Source of the DNA: Lysobacterales bacterium
Lineage (GTDB): Bacteria > Pseudomonadota > Gammaproteobacteria > Xanthomonadales > SZUA-36
NCBI GenBank assembly: GCA_014238945.1
Contig: JABAAB010000062.1
Span: 1-64,000, forward strand
Length of the DNA stretch: 64,000 nt
Direction: 5' to 3'
Shown: in pieces, positions 20,927 to 29,966 of the stretch
How the letters are laid out: every line of letters begins with the position of its first letter
Numbering within the stretch: position 1 is the first letter of the stretch
Notes under the pieces: model-generated
What the model saw: only the letters and a program-made list of their open reading frames with translations
Database searches by the model: none
Told to the model about the DNA's origin: nothing
Position numbers and translations under genes: made by a program

Positions 20927-21692
20927 TATGGATAGCCACGATACCGCCGTTGAGATTGCGATAGGTCACATTATCAAACCCGGTTTCGACCATCATGTCG
21001 GCCAGTTCATCCTGTCCGGGGTGTTTGCGGATGCTCTCGGCGAGATAACGATAACTGTCCTCGTCTCCGGCGATCAGCTTACCCAGTCGGGGCAATATTC
21101 CAAAGGAATAGCCATCATAAAATTTCCTTATGACCTCTATCTCGACTTTGGAAAATTCGAGAATCATTGCCCGGCCACCGGTCTTGAGTACACGCACCAT
21201 TTCCCTCAGCGCCATGGCTTTGTCGGTGACATTGCGCAGACCAAAGGCCATGGTGACGGCATCAAATTCACCGTCTGAGAAGGGCAATTTCTGTGCATCC
21301 GCAAGGGAATATTCGATGTTCCCCACGATACCCCGGTCCTCAAGGCGTCTGCGCCCGACGTCCAGCATGGCCTGGTTGATGTCACTGAGGACAATGCTGC
21401 CCTGTGAGCCGACTCGCCTGCTCAACAAGGCTGCTATATCTCCGGTTCCTCCGGCAATATCAAGTACCCTCTGACCAGGCGTGATACCACTGATGGCAAC
21501 AAAATAGCGTTTCCACCATCGATGCGCACCCAGGGACATCAGGTCGTTCATCAGGTCATATTTTCCGGCCACGGATGTGAATACATCGTGTACCAGGCCG
21601 GCTTTTTCCCGCACCGGCACATCGCGGTAGCCAAAATGCGTGGTGTCACCTTCTCCGGTTTTACTATCTGTCGATTCCATGCGATTCGCCAA
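20910..21692 (-). CDS. ubiE: UbiE, demethylubiquinol/demethylmenaquinol C-methyltransferase
   Basis: UbiE is the SAM-dependent C-methyltransferase of ubiquinone (and menaquinone) synthesis. The 260-residue protein contains the family signature [18 protein letters not shown], the SAM loop [15 protein letters not shown], and [35 protein letters not shown] is followed by [21 protein letters not shown] Met at residue 5 is an alternative start. The gene lies 51 bases after hslU on the same strand. Confidence 0.95.
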   Translation of the reverse strand: MANRMESTDSKTGEGDTTHFGYRDVPVREKAGLVHDVFTSVAGKYDLMNDLMSLGAHRWWKRYFVAISGITPGQRVLDIAGGTGDIAALLSRRVGSQGSIVLSDINQAMLDVGRRRLEDRGIVGNIEYSLADAQKLPFSDGEFDAVTMAFGLRNVTDKAMALREMVRVLKTGGRAMILEFSKVEIEVIRKFYDGYSFGILPRLGKLIAGDEDSYRYLAESIRKHPGQDELADMMVETGFDNVTYRNLNGGIVAIHSGSNG

Positions 21693-21743
21693 CAGAGTCC
21701 AAAGCGCTATTGTACCTGCAGCAGCCCTGATTCGCGCATTGTG

Positions 21744-23093
21744 TCAGAGAATGTAACGGCTCAGATCTTCGTCCCCTGCCAGTGCATCAAGGTGTTCATT
21801 GACATAATCTGCATCCAGTGTGATGTTTTCACCACTGCGGTCAGGTGCCTCGAAGGAGATGATATCCAGCAGCCGCTCCATGACGGTGTGCAATCGTCTC
21901 GCACCGATGTTTTCGGTGCTTTCGTTCACCTGCCAGGCGATTTCGGCGATACGTTTTACACTGTCTTTGCCGAATTTCAGCTTGACACCTTCGGTGGCCA
22001 TCAGGGCGGAGTATTGCTCGGTCAGGCAGGCTCTGGGTTCGGTCAATATGCGGGTAAAGTCATCGGCATCCAGTGCCCGCAACTCGACCCGGATCGGCAG
22101 GCGACCCTGCAGTTCCGGAATCAGGTCCGAGGGTTTGCTGAGATGAAATGCACCCGAGGCGATGAACAACATGTGATCCGTCTTGACCATACCGTAACGG
22201 GTGGAGACTGTACTGCCTTCCACCAGTGGCAGCAGGTCGCGCTGCACACCTTCGCGTGAGACATCGGCACCGGCATACTCTGAACGTTTAGCAACTTTGT
22301 CCAGTTCATCGATAAACACAATACCGTTTTGCTCAGCGCTCTCCAGTGCCTGCTGTTTAATCTCCTCATCGTTGATCAACTTTGCGGATTCTTCCTCCAG
22401 CAGCAAAGGCAGGGCATCCTTGATACGCATTTTGCGTTTCATGGTCTTGTTTCCACCCAGGTTCTGGAACATACCCTGCAGCTGACTTGCCATTTCCTCC
22501 ATGCCGGGTGGTGTCATGATCTCGACACCATGCTGGGCGGTGACATCAAACTCGATCTCACGCTCATCCAGTTCGCCGGAGAGTAATTTGCGCAACATCT
22601 TTTGTCTTGTGGAGGCCTGCGAGCTTCCGGAATCGCTGGCGACGGGTGCGGGCTCATTGGAGAAACCCACCGGGTTTGGCTGTGGCAGGAGAATTTCCAG
22701 CACCCGGTCGCGTGCGGCATCCTCAGCACGCGAACGCACCCGTGACACCGCTTGTTCGCGCTGCATGTTGACCGAAAAATCAACCAGGTCGCGAATGATG
22801 GATTCGACGTCTTTACCGACGTACCCAACCTCGGTGAACTTGGTCGCTTCGACCTTGATAAACGGTGCATTGGCGAGCCTGGCCAGGCGTCGTGCAATTT
22901 CGGTTTTACCCACGCCTGTTGGTCCGATCATGAGGATGTTCTTGGGTGTGATCTCATTGCGCAGTTCTTCATCTACCTGCATACGGCGCCAGCGGTTGCG
23001 CAAGGCGATGGCCACCGCACGCTTGGCGTCGGATTGGCTGATGATGTGTTCGTCCAGTTCCTGGACTATTTCACGCGGGGTCATTTGTGACAT
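21744..23093 (-). CDS. hslU: HslU, ATPase subunit of the HslUV protease
   Basis: HslU unfolds substrates and feeds them to HslV. The 449-residue AAA+ protein has Walker [15 protein letters not shown], the GYVGKD pore loop ([16 protein letters not shown]), Walker [14 protein letters not shown], and a sensor-2 region [15 protein letters not shown]. The C-terminal LSRYIL tail, which docks into HslV, is present. The intermediate I domain is residues ~110-240. It starts 3 bases after hslV. Confidence 0.97.
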   Translation of the reverse strand: MSQMTPREIVQELDEHIISQSDAKRAVAIALRNRWRRMQVDEELRNEITPKNILMIGPTGVGKTEIARRLARLANAPFIKVEATKFTEVGYVGKDVESIIRDLVDFSVNMQREQAVSRVRSRAEDAARDRVLEILLPQPNPVGFSNEPAPVASDSGSSQASTRQKMLRKLLSGELDEREIEFDVTAQHGVEIMTPPGMEEMASQLQGMFQNLGGNKTMKRKMRIKDALPLLLEEESAKLINDEEIKQQALESAEQNGIVFIDELDKVAKRSEYAGADVSREGVQRDLLPLVEGSTVSTRYGMVKTDHMLFIASGAFHLSKPSDLIPELQGRLPIRVELRALDADDFTRILTEPRACLTEQYSALMATEGVKLKFGKDSVKRIAEIAWQVNESTENIGARRLHTVMERLLDIISFEAPDRSGENITLDADYVNEHLDALAGDEDLSRYIL

Positions 23094-23096
23094 GTT

Positions 23097-23642
23097 TCAG
23101 GCCCCTGTTTCCAGTGTTTCAATAATGATGTTGTCGTTGGTGTAAATGCAGATGTCCGATGCAATGGTCAGGGACTTTTTGACAATGGATACCGCGTCAA
23201 GCTCGGTGCCATCGAGATAGGCCATTGCGGCCGACTGTGCAAATGGTCCACCGGAGCCTATGGCAATCAGGCCATTTTCAGGTTCAATTACGTCACCGTT
23301 GCCCGATATCAACAGGGAATTGTCCTTGTCAGCGATGGCCAGCAGGGCCTCGAGCCGACGCAGTACACGATCTGTACGCCAGTCCTTCGCCATTTCCACG
23401 GCAGCACGCACCAGGTTACCGGAATATTTCTCCAGCTTTCCTTCAAATCGTTCAAACAGGGTAAATGCATCGGCCGTGGCACCGGCAAAACCGCCGATCA
23501 CCTGGTCCTTGTACATGCGCCGGACCTTGCGGGCATTGGATTTCATAACGGTGTTTCCCAGAGTTACCTGGCCATCACCACCCATGACCACCTGGTTGCC
23601 CCTGCGGACTGAACAGATGGTCGTTCCACGATATTGTTCCAC
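23097..23642 (-). CDS. hslV: HslV, peptidase subunit of the HslUV protease
   Basis: HslV is a proteasome-beta-like Thr peptidase forming a double hexamer. The start chosen is the GTG at 23642 (reading [14 protein letters not shown], 181 residues). It has AGGAG 7 bases upstream and gives the family-typical N-terminus, with the catalytic Thr exposed after RG. The open frame extends 19 codons upstream, but that extension overlaps the predicted promoter. Family blocks [31 protein letters not shown] and [22 protein letters not shown] are clear. Confidence 0.96.
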   Translation of the reverse strand: MEQYRGTTICSVRRGNQVVMGGDGQVTLGNTVMKSNARKVRRMYKDQVIGGFAGATADAFTLFERFEGKLEKYSGNLVRAAVEMAKDWRTDRVLRRLEALLAIADKDNSLLISGNGDVIEPENGLIAIGSGGPFAQSAAMAYLDGTELDAVSIVKKSLTIASDICIYTNDNIIIETLETGA

Positions 23643-23670
23643 GCGGTACTCCTGTTTGATACGTGAAGCA

Positions 23671-23700
23671 TAAGTGGGGATTTGTACGGGAGATTGCAAG
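23671..23700 (-). promoter_or_regulatory. Sigma32 (heat shock)-like promoter of hslVU
   Basis: On the minus strand, CTTGCA (23700-23695) is followed after exactly 15 bases by CCCCACTTA (23679-23671). This is close to the RpoH consensus CTTGAA / CCCCATnT with normal spacing. Transcription would begin near 23665, leaving a ~25-base leader with AGGAG before the GTG start of hslV. HslUV is a classical heat-shock operon in gammaproteobacteria. Confidence 0.65.
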
Positions 23701-23805
23701 CAATTAATACCGGGAAACGCTTGTTGGTCATGATCGCTGTAGTATCATGCATTGCCCCCGACCAGGTGCACCGGAAAGGGGGATGAAGAACCGGGGAGAG
23801 GTCAT

Positions 23806-24354
23806 ATGGACATAATTATTGATGCATTTAGGGCCGCACTCTTTGCCGGTCTGCCCGTGGGTGTTTTTACACTTGCCATTGTCTGGTGGACGCTGAATAA
23901 GGGGATACTGCTCGAAGCCTCAGATCCCAAAGCGCTGGAACAAGAGATGAAGGCCTTGAAAAAAGGCAAGAAGAACGAGGCAAACAGCAGGGATTTTGTA
24001 CACGAAAAATGGCTTAAATTCGGTGGTGGGTTCTACGGAATTGTTGCGTTTTATACCTACACCGTGGTTGAGGTTACCGAAATTGCCGACATGGTGATGA
24101 ATGTCGGCGGCATTATAAGCTTTCTGCAACAGCTGGATTTGGGTGTCATTATCGGTATCTTCATTGAGGCCCTGATCAATTTCATCAAGGCTATGGTCTG
24201 GCCCGTTTACTGGATGAGCGCCATAGATTCAGAACGCATCTGGTTGTGGCTGGTGATCACCTATCTCGGTTACTGGCAGGGAATGAGAGTGGCACAATTA
24301 CTGAAACGCCGCGGGGCAGAAGGCAAGGGTCCGTCATCCGAAGGCCGCGAATAG
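23806..24354 (+). CDS. Integral membrane protein of unknown function
   Basis: From the ATG at 23806 (GGGGAGAGG upstream) the product has about 182 residues. A first hydrophobic helix is near residues 11-31 (GLPVGVFTLAIVWWTL), followed by a Lys-rich cytoplasmic loop (MKALKKGKKNE). Several further membrane helices follow, with IVAFYTYTVVEV, LGVIIGIFIEALINF and IWLWLVITYLGYW. The tail is charged. I do not recognise the family. It faces away from hslV and converges on xerC, so it interrupts the usual same-strand order of xerC and hslVU. Confidence 0.8.
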   Translation: MDIIIDAFRAALFAGLPVGVFTLAIVWWTLNKGILLEASDPKALEQEMKALKKGKKNEANSRDFVHEKWLKFGGGFYGIVAFYTYTVVEVTEIADMVMNVGGIISFLQQLDLGVIIGIFIEALINFIKAMVWPVYWMSAIDSERIWLWLVITYLGYWQGMRVAQLLKRRGAEGKGPSSEGRE

Positions 24355-24363
24355 CGGAACCGC

Positions 24364-24484
24364 CGTCATCCCGGGGCCGCGAGTAGCGGAACCCGGGACC
24401 TCTGTGCACCCGCAGCGCGTTTGGCGGTGAAGATGTTTCAGGTTACGGCAGCGTTTGGAGATTCCCCCTTTTGCAGGAATGACG
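24364..24484. repeat. REP-like intergenic repeat between two convergent genes
   Basis: The element is bounded by CGTCAT (24364-24369) and ATGACG (24479-24484). It contains the inverted repeat TCCCGGG...CCCGGGA with an inner CCGC/GCGG hairpin. Part of the unit is duplicated just upstream: GGCCGCGAATAGCGGAAC near 24344-24361 recurs as GGCCGCGAGTAGCGGAAC, so the duplication runs into the end of the membrane-protein gene. The motif style (CGTCATCCCGG... / ...AGGAATGACG) is that of dispersed REP-type elements. It may also act as a bidirectional transcription stop. Confidence 0.55.
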
Positions 24485-24549
24485 GGTGGGTGCAACCCTC
24501 CTTACGCCGGAAAGACGTCATTTCCTTCGCGGCAATGCCCCAAATGTGA

Positions 24550-25443
24550 CTATTTCTTTTTTGCCCGCGGGTGGGCCTTGTCATAGACGCTGGCCAGGTG
24601 TTGAAAATCCAGGTGGGTATAGATCTGTGTAGTCGAAATATCGGCGTGGCCGAGCAACTCCTGCACGGCCCGCAAGTCACCGGATGATTCAAGCATATGG
24701 CTGGCAAAACTGTGTCTGAGCAGATGGGGATAAACATTCTGCGGCATCCCCTGATGTTTGGCCCAGTGACGGATCCTGGCCTGGATGGTGCGTGGTGATA
24801 TCGGGTCACCACGGCGACTGACAAACACGTGCGGCTCTTCAAAGCCGACAAACTGGCCCCGCACCTTGCGCCATTCGAGCAGTGCCTTTGCAGCCACCCG
24901 ACCCACCGGTACCATGCGTTTGCGATTGCCCTTGCCGGTAACCGTGACCATCCCGGAAGGCAGGTCAACCTGATCCCAGTTTAATCCGGCCAATTCGGAC
25001 AGACGCAATCCCGAGGAATAAAACAGTTCCATAATGGCCTTGTCGCGTATCGCCAGTGGTGTTTCAGTCGGAATATCCAGCAGGCGGTTGATGGTATCTG
25101 CATCCAACGACGCAGGCAGGTGGCGTGCGCTTTTCGGCGCTCTGACCGGTACCGCGGGATTGTGCTCCACCATCCCTTCACGCAACATCCATTTGAAAAA
25201 ACTGCGTATGGCTGACAACAACCGCTGAAGTGATTTGCTACCCAGTCCCTGGCGGTGCCTCTGGGCGATCAGTGCACGTATGTGATGCTGAGTAACCTCG
25301 TCGGGTTGGGTGATATTTTCAGCGGCAAGGAAGCACAGCAGTTGGTCCAGATCCCGCCGGTAGGCTTTCAGAGTGCGCTCGGACAGACCACGCTCGTTTT
25401 CGAGATAGACAAAGAACTGTTTGGCCCGATTCTTCATGGTCAT
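24550..25443 (-). CDS. xerC: Tyrosine recombinase XerC
   Basis: XerC resolves chromosome dimers with XerD at dif during division. The 297-residue protein has the N-terminal SAM-like DNA-binding domain (LENERGLSERTLKAYRRDL). The complete catalytic set is Arg in SSGLRLSEL, Lys in TGKGNRKR, HLLRHSFASHML (HxxR), GHADISTTQIYTH with the Tyr nucleophile. The start ATG gives MTMKNRAKQFF; MKNR two codons later is also possible. In related genomes it follows DUF484 directly; here a 1.75-kb gene separates them. Confidence 0.96.
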   Translation of the reverse strand: MTMKNRAKQFFVYLENERGLSERTLKAYRRDLDQLLCFLAAENITQPDEVTQHHIRALIAQRHRQGLGSKSLQRLLSAIRSFFKWMLREGMVEHNPAVPVRAPKSARHLPASLDADTINRLLDIPTETPLAIRDKAIMELFYSSGLRLSELAGLNWDQVDLPSGMVTVTGKGNRKRMVPVGRVAAKALLEWRKVRGQFVGFEEPHVFVSRRGDPISPRTIQARIRHWAKHQGMPQNVYPHLLRHSFASHMLESSGDLRAVQELLGHADISTTQIYTHLDFQHLASVYDKAHPRAKKK

Positions 25444-25533
25444 CCAGCTTACACGGTTTTTCCAGCGGTAGTTGCGTACGCTCCCCGAGTGAGTACCCGG
25501 TGGGACTTCTGTATGTGAACAGCTTGATTCGAT

Positions 25534-27288
25534 TTAATTCAAATTCAAACTCAATGAAGGTGAACAAAAAACGACCCCCTCATCCGTCCATCCATTTTCA
25601 ACCAGAGATGTGAGCAACCCCCGGTCGGTGACATAGCGGTGATTACTGTCATCACCCCGAACGAATCCATTATTGTAGGCCCGATACACCGGTGACTGGT
25701 CATCCCGGCAGGGATGGTCCTGGTCCTCCAACACCGGCATCATCGAGAACGCATACCCCTCAAAATTCCAACGGGGCTGGGCCGCGGGTTGTATTTCCTG
25801 CAGATCCATCAGGAAACTACATTCCCTGGCGGAGAGCGAATAGAAGTGACTGTTGGGACCGGGATCGACCGAGCCATAAAATCTGCACACATTGGCAGTG
25901 GGAACATCACTTGCCAGTCCCCAGGCAAGAAAGCGTTTACCGGTACGCACCCAACCAGGACCGGCCAGTCCCTGGTCGATTCCGGTGGCTTCGGCTACGG
26001 TGGCGGTAACGAAGTAATGATCCAGATCGGTATTGTAGAATTCGACGACCTCGACAAGATCTCTTTCATTTTCAGGAGGTAGCAATTGACCTGTCCCGGC
26101 GCAGTCAAGTGCATTGCAACTGAAGTACCCCGCATCACTGGTGGCCACCAACATACCGAGACCATTGGTGACGGTGTGCGGTATGGAAAGCAACCCGCTG
26201 CTCATTTCCTGCCAACTGGTCGCTTCATCAATACTTACGATTACACCACTGTCGGTTCCCAGGACCAACATCCGCGGCAACTGATCGTCACGTTCAACGA
26301 ATACCATGCCATGGACCATGCCGGCATATGAGGATGCCTGCCAGCTAACACCCCGATTGGTACTGACGAACAGACCGTTGGTGGTCAGCGCATACGAGAC
26401 CAGCGGATTGGAGGGGTCGTGAACTACCCGCTGGGTATCAACAGGGAAAGACCCATCATCGACCCGGTACCACCAGGCACCTGTCAGTGGCGGTGTGTAT
26501 GGATTGATATCCAAAGGTCGCTCCCATAAACCCGGAGGGGTTTGCCAGTGGGGGGGGAAGTTTACATTAGCCCAAAGCCCGTCTTTTTCCGGTGTTTCCA
26601 ACAAATTATATCGGCCCTCACCCAGGTGATCTGCCACTTGGTTTTCACTTAGCCACACATCATAGGATTCCCAGGTAGCATTCTCATCACCGAGTACATG
26701 CAAAATGCTGCCACCACCATATCCGGTAGTACCGTAATACAAATGGTTGTTCACAATAACCGGTGGCCCAACTGAAGCAGCTACACCCATGCTGTATTGA
26801 AACTGGCTCATGATGTCACGACTCTGTACACCTTCTTCGGGATCAGACCAGCTATCAACACCAAATCGCCAAAAAGAATAAATTCTTCCTGACGAACTCT
26901 TGATGGCATTGGCATCTGTAACGTATCCAAATCCACTACCAAAGTCTTTCACGCCTGTAGCGGACACGCTGAATAAATGTGGAATTGATCGAATACACTC
27001 TTTGTATGCAGAATCGCCGTCACAGTCCGGCAGGAATCCTTGAGGCAGGTGATTGAACACGATGCCATCATCCGTTACCAGTGGACTGGTCCCATGTCGG
27101 TTCTCTAGCCGCACTTCATAGGTGGAGCCGGGATAAGGATAATCGCCAGCTGTTCCTGAATAAGGAAGACGACAGGAACTGCCCTCGACGCATATTGGGT
27201 TCCAGTCGGCGGCGTGCAGGGGCGCAAGCGAATACAACCAACACCACGATAGTAATGCTGGCAATAGATAGATGCTGGGTTTTTTCAT
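25534..27288 (-). CDS. Exported BNR/propeller-like protein with C-terminal DUF5648 domain
   Basis: The 584-residue protein has a signal peptide (to about residue 27, LAPLHAADW). A middle region holds Asp-box/BNR-like repeats such as LFVSTNRGVSWQAS and VIVSIDEATSWQEM. The C-terminal domain (about residues 425-575) matches DUF5648: EFYNTDLDHYFVTA, then CRFYGSVDPGPNSHFYS, then VYRAYNNG and HRYVTD. These repeated FYN/HYF, RFYG/HFYS pairs are its hallmark. The function is unknown; an extracellular carbohydrate- or surface-binding role is a guess. It sits between DUF484 and xerC, genes normally adjacent, and looks inserted. Confidence 0.85.
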   Translation of the reverse strand: MKKPSIYLLPALLSWCWLYSLAPLHAADWNPICVEGSSCRLPYSGTAGDYPYPGSTYEVRLENRHGTSPLVTDDGIVFNHLPQGFLPDCDGDSAYKECIRSIPHLFSVSATGVKDFGSGFGYVTDANAIKSSSGRIYSFWRFGVDSWSDPEEGVQSRDIMSQFQYSMGVAASVGPPVIVNNHLYYGTTGYGGGSILHVLGDENATWESYDVWLSENQVADHLGEGRYNLLETPEKDGLWANVNFPPHWQTPPGLWERPLDINPYTPPLTGAWWYRVDDGSFPVDTQRVVHDPSNPLVSYALTTNGLFVSTNRGVSWQASSYAGMVHGMVFVERDDQLPRMLVLGTDSGVIVSIDEATSWQEMSSGLLSIPHTVTNGLGMLVATSDAGYFSCNALDCAGTGQLLPPENERDLVEVVEFYNTDLDHYFVTATVAEATGIDQGLAGPGWVRTGKRFLAWGLASDVPTANVCRFYGSVDPGPNSHFYSLSARECSFLMDLQEIQPAAQPRWNFEGYAFSMMPVLEDQDHPCRDDQSPVYRAYNNGFVRGDDSNHRYVTDRGLLTSLVENGWTDEGVVFCSPSLSLNLN

Positions 27289-27422
27289 GTGGTCTCATGC
27301 TTTGCTTGATTTTCTAGACAGGTGGCGACCGTAGCGCGACTTGAATGAAGCCAGCCTGAACAAGCTTTGCAATTCTGGAATGGGTCAGCCCCAGGGTGAG
27401 GCCGGTGAAATTTTCTAGACTC

Positions 27423-28115
27423 TCAGGCCGAGCGGCGTTTCTTCTCAGGTACTTCAAGCGCCAGCCTGCTGGTCACAACACTGGCCAGCAGATCAAGGAA
27501 AAGCGTACCCATACCCGGATAGAACCGCGCCGGGTCACTGCTGCCAATGGCCAGTATGCCGTCGTTGCCCAGTGATACGAGGGCGGTGGATTGAACCCAC
27601 TGTCCGCGGTTACCAAACAGGTAGTCACGCTTGTTGCGATTCAAACGACCGCAAACGCTGGACTTTTTCTCGAGGAGATCCTGGAACTGTTGTATTTCCA
27701 GGTCATCACGCCCGGCGTGGAATATCGGGGTCTTCGGACCTGCTTCGACTTTATTGTCGAAAAGCGTAATATTTATAATATCAGAATTGAATTCGCTCAA
27801 AAGGGCTTCTGCCAGCCCGTTGAAGAACGCAGGCAGGTCGTTCATGGTCATCAGTTCCAGCGTTAGCCGGTGCAATCGGGACATCAGTTTTTCGTTTTCT
27901 GTGGCCACCTGTACTAACTGGCCCAGACGTTGTTCAAGCGAGGCGTTCTGGTTGCGCAGGTACTGTACCTGTCTTTCTATCAGGGAGACGGCCGGTCCGC
28001 TGGAGTGTTTGAGTTCCAGCTCTTTGAGCAAGGCGGGGTTACGTTGCAGGAACGACGGATTTTGATGGAGAAATTTCTCCACGATATCTTCCATTGCCCT
28101 TGTCTTGTCACTCAT
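27423..28115 (-). CDS. DUF484-family protein (GAF-like)
   Basis: The 230-residue protein has the DUF484 opening (MEDIVEKFLHQNPSFLQRNP), a coiled coil (about residues 40-75, QYLRNQNASLEQRLGQLV) and a GAF-like C-terminal domain ending LALEVPEKKRRSA. The family's role is unknown, but the gene is conserved between dapF and xerC. It overlaps the dapF stop by 4 bases. Confidence 0.92.
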   Translation of the reverse strand: MSDKTRAMEDIVEKFLHQNPSFLQRNPALLKELELKHSSGPAVSLIERQVQYLRNQNASLEQRLGQLVQVATENEKLMSRLHRLTLELMTMNDLPAFFNGLAEALLSEFNSDIINITLFDNKVEAGPKTPIFHAGRDDLEIQQFQDLLEKKSSVCGRLNRNKRDYLFGNRGQWVQSTALVSLGNDGILAIGSSDPARFYPGMGTLFLDLLASVVTSRLALEVPEKKRRSA

Positions 28116-28939
28116 ATCAAAATCCCTGAGAATACTTGAGTAGCTGACCCGATCATAATGACGGGATTACCTCCCCCCGTCCACTTTATTATAAGGCTTC
28201 CGCCGCTTTGGGTCACGTGAACTTTTTCATCGACAAGACCGGCCATACTAAGAATGCTGACCGCCGCACACGCACCTGACCCGCAGGCCGCCGTTTCCGC
28301 GGCCCCGCGCTCATACACGCGCAAGTGAATATGGCTGCGATCCAATATCTCGGCAAAACCGGCGTTACAGCCGTCAGGAAATATTTGATGACTGCTGATT
28401 GCCCTGCCCAGTTGTGCCACATCGGTGGTGTCAAGGTCATCAACGATCAGCAAAGCGTGGGGATTGCCCATGGATACGGCGCCCAGCGAATGGTTCTTAC
28501 CATCGATATTTATCATGTACCAGCCCTTGTCGGATCGTCCAAGCACAGGGATCCGTTCAGGCGTAAAAACGGGGCTGCCCATGTCCACCCTGATCTGCTC
28601 CCCGCCCAGGTGCTCGATACTGACTTCGGCTACCGGACCACCCAGTTTGAATGGGCCGCTGGGTGCTTCCGAGCGTCTGTGCAGGTAAAGACCCAGACAG
28701 CGAACCCCGTTGCCACATTGCTCGGCACGGCTGCCGTCCTGGTTCCATACCTCAAACGATGCCAGTTGCCCGGCGGCTGTTGGCGCACGCAGCACCAGTA
28801 CCTGGTCGCAGCCGATACCGGTGTTGCGGTCTGCAAGCCTGGCTGCAATTTGTGCGTCGATGTGGAAATCCTGGTCACGCAGATCCAGCAAGACGAAATC
28901 GTTACCTGCACCGTGCATTTTCTGAAATCTGACCGTCAT
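28112..28939 (-). CDS. dapF: Diaminopimelate epimerase DapF
   Basis: DapF interconverts LL- and meso-diaminopimelate for lysine and peptidoglycan synthesis. The two catalytic Cys are in RAEQCGNGVRCLGLYL and ETAACGSGACAAVS. KMHGAGNDFVLLD opens the protein. The start at 28939 (MTVRFQKMHGAG, 275 residues) is favoured by family length and an AAGGA just upstream. An ATG six codons earlier (28957) is also open and has no clear ribosome site. Confidence 0.95.
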   Translation of the reverse strand: MTVRFQKMHGAGNDFVLLDLRDQDFHIDAQIAARLADRNTGIGCDQVLVLRAPTAAGQLASFEVWNQDGSRAEQCGNGVRCLGLYLHRRSEAPSGPFKLGGPVAEVSIEHLGGEQIRVDMGSPVFTPERIPVLGRSDKGWYMINIDGKNHSLGAVSMGNPHALLIVDDLDTTDVAQLGRAISSHQIFPDGCNAGFAEILDRSHIHLRVYERGAAETAACGSGACAAVSILSMAGLVDEKVHVTQSGGSLIIKWTGGGNPVIMIGSATQVFSGILI

Positions 28940-28991
28940 GTCCTTTGGAGGGGGCATGGGTCTGCACTATTTGCGGTGAAATGCCAGCTGT

Positions 28992-29192
28992 CTATGACCG
29001 GTATTCCTGTGTTTTGTCTTCCTGGTCCCCTTTACCATTTTCTTCCTTGCTTTGCTGTGGGGTTACTTCTTCCCCGCCAGCGGGGCTGGCTGATGTCGGG
29101 TCATTGGGTAGATAGAGCGGACCCTTCAGTCCGCAGGCAGTGAGCAACAGTACAGATATCATCGCTGGCAGTGGGGATCTGGTGGTTCGCAT
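28992..29192 (-). CDS. lptM: LptM (YifL)-family small lipoprotein
   Basis: This 66-residue lipoprotein has the lipobox LLTAC at about residues 16-20, followed by the family signature CGLKGPLYLPN and a charged, disordered tail. In E. coli LptM assists LPS-transport complex LptDE oxidation and assembly. The location just upstream of dapF on the same strand matches the canonical order; lysA, often between them, is absent here. Confidence 0.9.
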   Translation of the reverse strand: MRTTRSPLPAMISVLLLTACGLKGPLYLPNDPTSASPAGGEEVTPQQSKEENGKGDQEDKTQEYRS

Positions 29193-29234
29193 ATTTACTG
29201 GTTCCGTCTAATCAGACAGGGAGAAACACTCAAA

Positions 29235-29966
29235 ATGACTGCTACACTATACGCCATGGACAATGGCAAATCAGTATCCGGTAAGGAAAGCGGCGTATTG
29301 CTTGAGTGGGTGGAAATCTCCACCTCCGACAATCCGGAATTCGCCGTCATCTGGATGCATGGACTGGGTGCTGACGGACATGATTTCGAGCCGGTTGTAC
29401 CACACCTGGGTCTTCCCCGGGACCTGGGGGTTAGGTTTGTGTTCCCTCATGCATTGATGCGTCCAATAACCATAAATGGGGGTGCGGTCATGCGTGCCTG
29501 GTACGACATCATCGAGATCAGTGCCAGCAAGGGGCAGGACGAGGCGGGTATCAATCACAGTGCCGGCAAAATCCGCGAGTTGATCGGGCACCAGTGTGAA
29601 AAGGGAATCAAGGCATCCAATATCGTGCTGGCCGGGTTTTCCCAGGGTGGTGCAATGGCCATGCACGTGGGTTTGCGCTACCCGCAAAAACTGGCCGGCA
29701 TCATGGCGTTATCGGCCTACCTGATGTTTCCGGAGCGATTACAGAGTGAGTGTTCTGATGCAAACGGGACAACTCCGGTTTTCATAGGTCATGGAACACA
29801 CGATCCGATGGTGCCGTTGTCTCTCGGACAGTCGGCATGCTCGGAGTTGAAAGCGGGGAATTGGCCGGTTGAATGGCATACTTACCCCATACCCCACTCG
29901 GTATCGCAGGCTGAAATAATGGATATCGGCCATTGGATCCGGTCCCGTTTCAGCAATACGTCATGA
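29235..29966 (+). CDS. Carboxylesterase / phospholipase-type alpha/beta hydrolase
   Basis: The 243-residue serine hydrolase belongs to the esterase B / acyl-protein-thioesterase family. It has VIWMHGLGADGHDF near the N-terminus, the nucleophile elbow VLAGFSQGGAMAMH, the acid in IGHGTHDPMVPLS and the His in TYPIPHSVSQ. It is cytosolic, with no signal peptide. Its stop overlaps the start of algZ (ATGA). A Met eight codons in is an alternative start. The physiological substrate is not evident. Confidence 0.92.
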   Translation: MTATLYAMDNGKSVSGKESGVLLEWVEISTSDNPEFAVIWMHGLGADGHDFEPVVPHLGLPRDLGVRFVFPHALMRPITINGGAVMRAWYDIIEISASKGQDEAGINHSAGKIRELIGHQCEKGIKASNIVLAGFSQGGAMAMHVGLRYPQKLAGIMALSAYLMFPERLQSECSDANGTTPVFIGHGTHDPMVPLSLGQSACSELKAGNWPVEWHTYPIPHSVSQAEIMDIGHWIRSRFSNTS

